Shown piece after piece: positions 58,884 to 64,000 of a stretch of DNA of 64,000 nucleotides. The position numbers and the translations under genes are program-made. The stretch comes from Planctomycetes bacterium B3_Pla (lineage in GTDB: Bacteria > Planctomycetota > Phycisphaerae > Sedimentisphaerales > Anaerobacaceae). Below the pieces are notes generated by a model. It did no database searches, was not told where the DNA came from, and saw nothing but the letters and a program-made list of their open reading frames with translations. The stretch lies in contig NJBM01000005.1 of NCBI GenBank assembly GCA_005223045.1, positions 62,001 to 126,000 of the forward strand. The letters are read 5' to 3'. Each line of letters begins with the position of its first letter. Position 1 is the first letter of the stretch.

Positions 58884-59246
58884 TCAAACGCAAAGCTTGA
58901 GGGGACGGCAAAATTGCAGAGCTACTCCATAGCTTCCGGGAGCCAAATCAGTGCTCCTGGCCGCGCTGCCGATGTTCTCAGTTCGCAAGACCTTGGCAAA
59001 ACCGGCGATCTTGCCGCCAAATTCGAGCAGGCCCGCGGTCGGCGGTATTGCCAATTCCACCTTCAGCAGGCTGCCCCGCTCGAATGTTTCCGCCGAAGTC
59101 TCGAAGTACAGCCCGCCCGGGCTTACGTTCATCGTGCAGCCGTCATAACATTTGCTGACTGTGGAACCTACTTCACGACATGAGATGTTGTACTGTGCGC
59201 TCACGCGCATGTGCCTGCGTTTCTCGGGTCGATCCATCATGCGCAT
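58884..59246 (-). CDS. PilZ-domain protein
   Basis: 120 residues, a single PilZ beta-barrel: EKRRHMRVSAQYNISC carries the RxxxR cyclic-di-GMP motif and NVSPGGLYFET the D/NxSxxG motif. Both motifs are intact, so binding of cyclic-di-GMP is likely. The last strand is SYGVALQFCRPLKLCV. The exact start (59246 or a Met a few codons later) is uncertain. Such single-domain proteins act as effectors by contact with a partner; no partner is adjacent. Confidence 0.85.
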   Translation of the reverse strand: MRMMDRPEKRRHMRVSAQYNISCREVGSTVSKCYDGCTMNVSPGGLYFETSAETFERGSLLKVELAIPPTAGLLEFGGKIAGFAKVLRTENIGSAARSTDLAPGSYGVALQFCRPLKLCV

Positions 59247-59639
59247 CCCTGCATAATAATCTGCTGTCCGTTGTCCTTGTACAATTACGCAATGGCCAGA
59301 TGTGCAAAACTCATTCCAAAGCTATAAACGAATAAGTAGCCCATTTTAACTTTTGCAAATACTTACTCAGCATGAAGTTAAGCGGAAGCATCAAGCCTGT
59401 ATCTGTAGAATCAGCAAAACAGCGGCTCACGACGTTGACAAATGTCAACGCCGGCATGTGATGCCATCCCGCTGTGACTGTCGCAGACACTTGGCGGATT
59501 TGTTTAGCTGCTTATTTCATAGAATGTTATGTTTCCTGCTAAACAAGCAGGTTGCTCTGTCCGAAAAAAGAACAGTTGTGTTGCTTTTTTGAAACACTAT
59601 CAATTGACAGTGAAAGACATAGGCCTTATTATCGTAGCC
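59247..59639. other. Intergenic region upstream of kinase operon
   Basis: No gene is supported. The kinase reading frame is open from 59529, but no ribosome site supports a start there. The only clear structure is the palindrome at 59433-59450. Confidence 0.5.
59433..59450. promoter_or_regulatory. Operator-like palindrome upstream of histidine kinase
   Basis: CGTTGACAAATGTCAACG is a perfect 8-base inverted repeat with an AA centre, about 190 bases before the kinase start. It could be a binding site for the NtrC-type regulator of the same operon or another dimer. It contains TTGACA, but no matching -10 follows. Confidence 0.5.
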
Positions 59640-60782
59640 ATGCCAAAAAGTCCGAAAAAACGGTCAACAGAGTCGCATGAACGCCGCAATCCGCGGAATG
59701 GATGCGGTGCAAACGACTGCGCCCCATCTTCGCTGTTGGGCGAATCAATCGTCCAATCATTGCCGGTAGGAATTGTTGCCTTCGATCCGGACCTGAGAAT
59801 CGTCCAGGCCAATTCTCAAGCGGCAAAGCTGATCGAATTGGGTGACTACATCGACAAATCACTGGCGAAAGGCACGGATGACAAGATATGGTCGGGCTGG
59901 ACACAACAGTTGAAATCGGCGGTCTCCACGGGAGAAACACACAGCTTCGACCATGTGGACTATACGTTTGAGGGTCAGACGAGACTGTTGCGGATTCTCT
60001 GCACGGCTTTGAAGGAAACTACGACGGCGAGAAATCTCGGCGGCACCCTTATAATCGAGGACATAACCGAAAAGGTTAACGTCCAAAGAGAACTGGCTAA
60101 TGCAGAAAGGCTGGCTGCTGTCGGCATGCACGCCTCCAAGGTCGCGCATGAGTTGAACAATCCTCTGGACGGGATACTGCGCTACATCAATCTTGCGATG
60201 AGAATCGTTGAGCGGGAAAACCTCGAAAAACCAAAAGAGTATCTAACTCAATGCCGGCAGGGAGCTTTGAGAATGGTCAGTATAGTGAGCGAACTGCTGG
60301 AGTTTTCGCGCAGCACTTACACGCCGTTGGCGTATGACAACATCCAACACATAATCGAAGATGCCGTAAAGACAATGGAATCCAGAGCCGGGGCTATGAA
60401 CGTTCGGGTATCGAGAAACTACACTCCGGGTATGCCGCGAATCCGAAGCGGCAATCTGTTTCAGGTGTTCTGCAATCTTGCCAGGAATGCCCTTGATGCG
60501 ATGCCGGACGGCGGGGAGCTGATAATCTCCACGCGCCCGACTGAGGATGGTACCATCATGGTGGAATTCCATGATACGGGAACAGGTTTGCCGCCTGAAG
60601 ACGCGCAAGCCATATTCCAGCCGTTTTATACGACGAAGAACAAAGGCAGAGGGACAGGACTGGGACTGGCAATCTGCAAAGACATAATTGAGAGCTATCG
60701 CGGTCGAATAACCGCCGAGAACGCTCCCGATGGCGGCAGCATTTTCACCGTGTACCTGCCGGCAGCCGGCAGCGACACATAA
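59640..60782 (+). CDS. Sensor histidine kinase with PAS-like domain
   Basis: ATG 59640 gives 380 residues and a soluble protein; no membrane span is seen. Residues 35-145 are PAS-like (SLPVGIVAFDPDLRIVQANS). The phospho-acceptor is His170 in KVAHELNNPLDGIL, followed by the dimerisation helix. The ATPase has an N box (NLARNALDAMPDGG), G1 DTGTGLPPED and G2 GRGTGLGLAICKDI. The architecture is like NtrB-type kinases. The gene is 29 bases upstream of an NtrC-type regulator, forming a two-component operon for sigma-54 transcription; the signal is unknown. Confidence 0.92.
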   Translation: MPKSPKKRSTESHERRNPRNGCGANDCAPSSLLGESIVQSLPVGIVAFDPDLRIVQANSQAAKLIELGDYIDKSLAKGTDDKIWSGWTQQLKSAVSTGETHSFDHVDYTFEGQTRLLRILCTALKETTTARNLGGTLIIEDITEKVNVQRELANAERLAAVGMHASKVAHELNNPLDGILRYINLAMRIVERENLEKPKEYLTQCRQGALRMVSIVSELLEFSRSTYTPLAYDNIQHIIEDAVKTMESRAGAMNVRVSRNYTPGMPRIRSGNLFQVFCNLARNALDAMPDGGELIISTRPTEDGTIMVEFHDTGTGLPPEDAQAIFQPFYTTKNKGRGTGLGLAICKDIIESYRGRITAENAPDGGSIFTVYLPAAGSDT

Positions 60783-60811
60783 GGATTCATCAGAATGGAT
60801 TGGGAAGCTCC

Positions 60812-62197
60812 ATGAGAGAGAAGAGTATTCTTGTTATAGACGACGATAAGATCATACTGGATTCGCTGTGCGAGTTCTTATCACTGGAAGGCTTCCGGGC
60901 CAGCGGAGCCGAGACGCTCAAAGGCGCGCTGGCTAAGCTCGAAAAAGAGAGCTACTGTCTGGTCCTGACAGATGTCAATCTTCCGGACGGAGACGGTCTC
61001 GAACTGTTGGATATTATACGGAGAGACTATCCGCAAACAGTGGTGATTGTGATAACCGGCTACGGCACCATCGATAGCGCGGTCAAGGCAATCAAGCAAG
61101 GCGCCTACGATTACCTTACCAAGCCGATCATAGACGATGAATTGAGGCTGGCGGTAGAAAGAGCGATTCAGCAACAGTCGCTTATGAGCGAAAACGAGAG
61201 CCTTCGATTGCAGCTCGAACGCAAACACCGCTTAGAGAATATAATCAGCCACAATTACAAGATGGCGAAGATTTTCGATCTTGTCGAGGCCGTCGCCGAC
61301 AGCAAAATCACGGTACTGATGGCCGGGCCGTCGGGCACGGGAAAGAGCATGTTAGCCAGAGCGATACACCATCGTTCGAGCCGGCACGACAAACCGTTTG
61401 TCGAAGTGAGCTGCGGAGCACTTCCGGAGACGCTGCTTGAAAGCGAGCTGTTCGGTCACACAAGAGGGTCTTTCACGGGCGCCGTAAACAACAAGGAGGG
61501 CAAATTCTTAGCCGCAGACGGCGGCACAATTTTCCTCGACGAAATAGGCAATGCCTCGCCCGGTCTCCAGGCAAAGCTCCTGCGCGTTCTGGAAGACAGG
61601 CAGTTCGAGCCGGTCGGCAGCAACAAGACCACAATTGTGGACACGCGCATAATACTCGCATCGAATCGCAACCTCAACGATGAGGTGCGGCAAGGCAGAT
61701 TCCGGGAGGACTTGTATTATCGCATCAATGTGGTGACTATCGAACTGCCCCCCCTGTCCGAAAGAGTCGGAGATGTCAGGCTGCTGGCGGAACATTTTCT
61801 GCGGATGTATTCGGCGCAACACTCCAGAGAAAAGCTCGGCATAACCGACGAGGCGATGGAGTATATGGAGCGCTATTCCTGGCCCGGCAACATCCGCGAA
61901 ATAGAGAACATAATTGAGCGTGCGACTCTGCTGAGCAAGAGCAAGTTCATCGGCCCGGATGATCTGCCGGAAACGATCAAGCAGGAACCGAGCCGGCAGG
62001 CAAAGAGATACACTCCAACGAGCCTCAAGGAGGCGTTGGCCGGGCCGGAAAAGGATATTATCCGCGAGGCCCTCGAGGCCAACCACTGGAACAGACAGGC
62101 AACGGCCAAGGCACTTCAGATAAACCGCACCACTTTGTTCAAGAAAATGAAGCACTACGGCCTGTACGCAGAGGCGGAACGGCTGGGCCTGACGTGA
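60812..62197 (+). CDS. NtrC-family sigma-54-dependent response regulator
   Basis: ATG 60812 with GGGAAG upstream; 461 residues. Receiver: acidic IDDDK (9-13), phospho-acceptor Asp54 in LVLTDVNLPDGDGLEL, Lys104 in YLTKP. AAA+ domain: Walker A GPSGTGKS (172-179), sigma-54 contact loop GSFTGA (219-224, a tolerated variant of GAFTGA), Walker B GGTIFLDEIG, and the late YSWPGNIREIENIIERA. The C-terminus is a Fis-type helix-turn-helix (HWNRQATAKALQINRTTLFK). It is partner of the upstream kinase. It would activate sigma-54 promoters; none was identified in this window. Confidence 0.95.
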   Translation: MREKSILVIDDDKIILDSLCEFLSLEGFRASGAETLKGALAKLEKESYCLVLTDVNLPDGDGLELLDIIRRDYPQTVVIVITGYGTIDSAVKAIKQGAYDYLTKPIIDDELRLAVERAIQQQSLMSENESLRLQLERKHRLENIISHNYKMAKIFDLVEAVADSKITVLMAGPSGTGKSMLARAIHHRSSRHDKPFVEVSCGALPETLLESELFGHTRGSFTGAVNNKEGKFLAADGGTIFLDEIGNASPGLQAKLLRVLEDRQFEPVGSNKTTIVDTRIILASNRNLNDEVRQGRFREDLYYRINVVTIELPPLSERVGDVRLLAEHFLRMYSAQHSREKLGITDEAMEYMERYSWPGNIREIENIIERATLLSKSKFIGPDDLPETIKQEPSRQAKRYTPTSLKEALAGPEKDIIREALEANHWNRQATAKALQINRTTLFKKMKHYGLYAEAERLGLT

Positions 62198-62243
62198 TAT
62201 CTTATCGGAGGTATGCCTCGTCTGCCGACTCGAAATTAAAAAA

Positions 62244-62291
62244 CCCCTGCTTTTTTGCGGAGGGAGGGGAGAAGGAAGAGAAAAGCAGGGG
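62244..62291 (-). terminator. Hairpin with T run on the minus strand
   Basis: Perfect 11-base arms CCCCTGCTTTT (62244-62254) and AAAAGCAGGGG (62281-62291) around a purine-rich 26-base loop. Read on the minus strand the hairpin is followed by TTTTTT, so it fits termination of the leftward acyltransferase-like gene rather than of the regulator gene. Confidence 0.65.
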
Positions 62292-62457
62292 CAAAAAATG
62301 AAAAAGCTATTATTATTATAGCAGTTTCCCCAAAAACGTCAATAAAAAATACGTAGAAACCGAAGTTTTTTTCGCCAAATAGGTCGTTTTCGGGTAATTT
62401 TTACTGCTCAGTAGCGCGATCCTGCCTGAAGAAAGCCGCCAAGACACGCCCGGCCGG

Positions 62458-62543
62458 GTGGCAGCCTCAAGCGCAGCTTGGGGATGACAATGCTCCAAAA
62501 GCAGCCTCACCATCCCCAAATCCTTTGGATTTGAGGCTGCCAC
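62458..62543. repeat. GTGGCAGCCTCAA palindromic repeat
   Basis: Outer arms GTGGCAGCCTCAA (62458-62470) and TTGAGGCTGCCAC (62531-62543); inner arms TTGGGGATG and CATCCCCAA. The form is that of a dispersed REP-like element; only one copy is in this window. Confidence 0.7.
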
Positions 62544-62562
62544 ACGCTATGGAGCCTCTGCG

Positions 62563-63675
62563 TCAGGCTTTGAAGAACACCTTATGGCGATACAAGAACC
62601 ACAGAAACAGCCATTTTGCCGCCACAACGCCAAACGGCAGGATCAGCGGGGCAAGCACTTCTACACGCCCGGCTACCCCGTCAAGGAAGAACCTGGCGAT
62701 TCTGCTGAAATCAACGAAACTTTGCGCAAAATATATCGTAATGGGATTCATTCCTATCACGATAAAGAAAAAGGCCCATTTCCTGTATCCCTTGACGTCA
62801 ATTATCCAATAAAACAGCGCCAGCAGCAGCAGACTCAAGCCGCCCGCGACCAGGGCGTATGAACTAGTCCAGATGATCTTGATTATAGGGAAAGCCAGGC
62901 TCCAGAGCAGGCCCGCGAGCAGGCTCACCACACCGGCAAGGGCCAGGCCGGCCGCCTTGCGATTGTCCGACCTCTCGGATCGCAGCCAACAGCCCGCCAG
63001 AGCGCCCAAAAGGACCGTGCACGTCGCCGGCAACGTCGATATTAGCCCCTCGTTGTCGCCGTAGCCGTAATAGAGCCTGCCCGGAATCAACTGCTGATCG
63101 ACGTATGAGGAAAGGCAGCCTTCCATTGTGAGAACGCCAGCGCCATGCTCTGGCACCGGAATCAACATCGTCGCAAGCCAGTACAGAACGAGGATCGCCG
63201 CTACGATGATTGCCTGCGATCGCCATTTCGTGTGCATGACAATCATTGCCGCGAGGAAATAGCAAAGCCCGATTCGCTGAAGCACGCCGGGCCATCGCAT
63301 TTGTGCCCAGTCGAACCGCAAAAGCCCGTTCATTATCAAGCCCAACAGAATAATGACCGCCGAGCGCTTGAGGACATGCAAATAGAGCATCGACCGGCTC
63401 GCTCCCCGCTCGATCCGGCGGGTCAGGGAAAACGGCATGACCACTCCGACAATGAAAAGGAACAACGGGAATATCAAATCCTCAAAACGAAAACCCTCCC
63501 ATTTCACGTGCTCCAACTGCCGCCTGATCGTGTTTGTAACAGGATGGCTGTGAACTCTCGCCATGCTTGCAAAGAAAGTCCCGCCGCCGATGATCCAGAA
63601 CATATCAAAGCCGCGCAGCGCATCAATCGAGGCCAATCGAGTCGTCGCCGCACGTTTCTCTTCACTCTCCGGCAT
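62563..63675 (-). CDS. DUF5009/COG4299-type membrane acyltransferase-like protein
   Basis: 370 residues with about ten membrane spans. The family start is LASIDALRGFDMFWIIGGGT, followed by FEDLIFPLFLFIVGVVMPFS, RWPGVLQRIGLCYFLAAMIV, GYGDNEGLISTLPATCTVLL and the late WAFFFIVIGMNPITIYFAQS. These proteins are bacterial relatives of heparan-alpha-glucosaminide N-acetyltransferase, which moves acetyl groups across the membrane to amino sugars. In a glycan-degrading planctomycete, acetylation of extracytoplasmic sugars is plausible but not shown. A second copy lies immediately upstream on the same strand. Confidence 0.88.
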   Translation of the reverse strand: MPESEEKRAATTRLASIDALRGFDMFWIIGGGTFFASMARVHSHPVTNTIRRQLEHVKWEGFRFEDLIFPLFLFIVGVVMPFSLTRRIERGASRSMLYLHVLKRSAVIILLGLIMNGLLRFDWAQMRWPGVLQRIGLCYFLAAMIVMHTKWRSQAIIVAAILVLYWLATMLIPVPEHGAGVLTMEGCLSSYVDQQLIPGRLYYGYGDNEGLISTLPATCTVLLGALAGCWLRSERSDNRKAAGLALAGVVSLLAGLLWSLAFPIIKIIWTSSYALVAGGLSLLLLALFYWIIDVKGYRKWAFFFIVIGMNPITIYFAQSFVDFSRIARFFLDGVAGRVEVLAPLILPFGVVAAKWLFLWFLYRHKVFFKA

Positions 63676-63698
63676 TTGCCGCTCCAGATAGTTTCACA

Positions 63699-64000
63699 TT
63701 AGATTCTGACGAACAATTTCTTACGATACATCCACCACATCATCAACCAAAGGACGGCAAATCCGGCTATCGCATGAATCAGTCCGGTCCAGTCCCCTGT
63801 CCACTGATCCAGGCCGGTGATGAGGATATCGCCGATCCTGCGAAAATCAAAATGCCGGGCAATAACGCCGCGGGTTACCATATATACCGCGATTGCGTTC
63901 GAGCCAATGACCACGAAGCCAAACGCCCATTTCCTAAAGCCCAAAACATCGATAACGAGGTAGAACAAGCCCAGGAGCAGGTAGCAGACCCCGCCTGAGA
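63699..64000 (-). CDS. Second DUF5009-type membrane protein, C-terminal part
   Basis: The frame is open to the window edge, so only about the last 100 residues are present: CYLLLGLFYLVIDVLGFRKW, then FVVIGSNAIAVYMVTRGVIA and the ending LWLMMWWMYRKKLFVRI. The end closely parallels that of the neighbour (RKWAFFFIVIGMNPITIYFA; FLWFLYRHKVFFKA), showing a tandem duplication with 23 bases between the genes. Confidence 0.85.
   Translation of the reverse strand, partial: SGGVCYLLLGLFYLVIDVLGFRKWAFGFVVIGSNAIAVYMVTRGVIARHFDFRRIGDILITGLDQWTGDWTGLIHAIAGFAVLWLMMWWMYRKKLFVRI

Noticed and set aside
59433..59450. Sigma-70 promoter based on TTGACA
   Set aside because: No -10 element at a suitable distance on either strand; kept only as a palindrome.

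Overview
The window reads as chromosomal DNA from a Planctomycetota bacterium, most likely class Phycisphaerae. This is inferred from gene style, not from a marker gene. The clues are five proteins with Tat signals (three Gfo/Idh/MocA dehydrogenases, a DegT-type aminotransferase and a TIM-barrel/ceramidase fusion), very large surface proteins built of LamG, Fn3-like, beta-helix and dockerin modules, an ECF sigma factor paired with a one-span membrane protein, a short prepilin-like protein, a formylglycine-enzyme-fold protein and DUF5009-type membrane proteins. No rRNA, tRNA, CRISPR array or intact insertion sequence was seen.

Layout. 1-8.0 kb: end of an EamA transporter, a methyltransferase/PQQ-propeller fusion, a Tat-exported dehydrogenase, two small proteins, and a sigma/anti-sigma-like pair. 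8.0-15.2 kb: an accessory stretch of small acetyltransferases (one frameshifted), a MerR-like regulator, unknown proteins, truncated duplicates and an internally deleted REP-type transposase. 15.4-32 kb: export and surface: a PA14/Fn3-like protein, tsaB, a secretin with a Met-Gly-rich insert, and a 3,164-residue subtilase/beta-helix/dockerin protein. 32-41.8 kb: aroC-aroA (a chorismate synthase lacking a conserved His), then an operon for a sugar ABC importer with a PL11 rhamnogalacturonan lyase, then a UroD-like protein. 41.8-47.8 kb: an FGE-like protein, a divergent pair of Tat-exported dehydrogenase and aminotransferase, a repeat-rich gap, a response regulator and an outer-membrane barrel. 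48.2-57.1 kb: a LamG surface protein with a damaged 3' end, a prepilin, and an operon of a Tat dehydrogenase plus a TIM-barrel/neutral ceramidase fusion. 57.1-64 kb: higBA, dapF, a PilZ protein, a histidine kinase/NtrC regulator operon, and two tandem acyltransferase-like membrane proteins, the second cut by the window edge.

Working together. The ABC importer and PL11 lyase form a plausible pectin-backbone uptake unit. The Tat enzymes suggest oxidation and transamination of sugars outside the cytoplasm. The secretin next to the giant protein suggests, but does not prove, a dedicated export route.

The intergenic DNA is unusually structured: degenerate heptanucleotide and decanucleotide tandem repeats, at least four families of hairpin repeats shared between distant loci, and several gene fragments whose broken ends lie at or next to those repeats.
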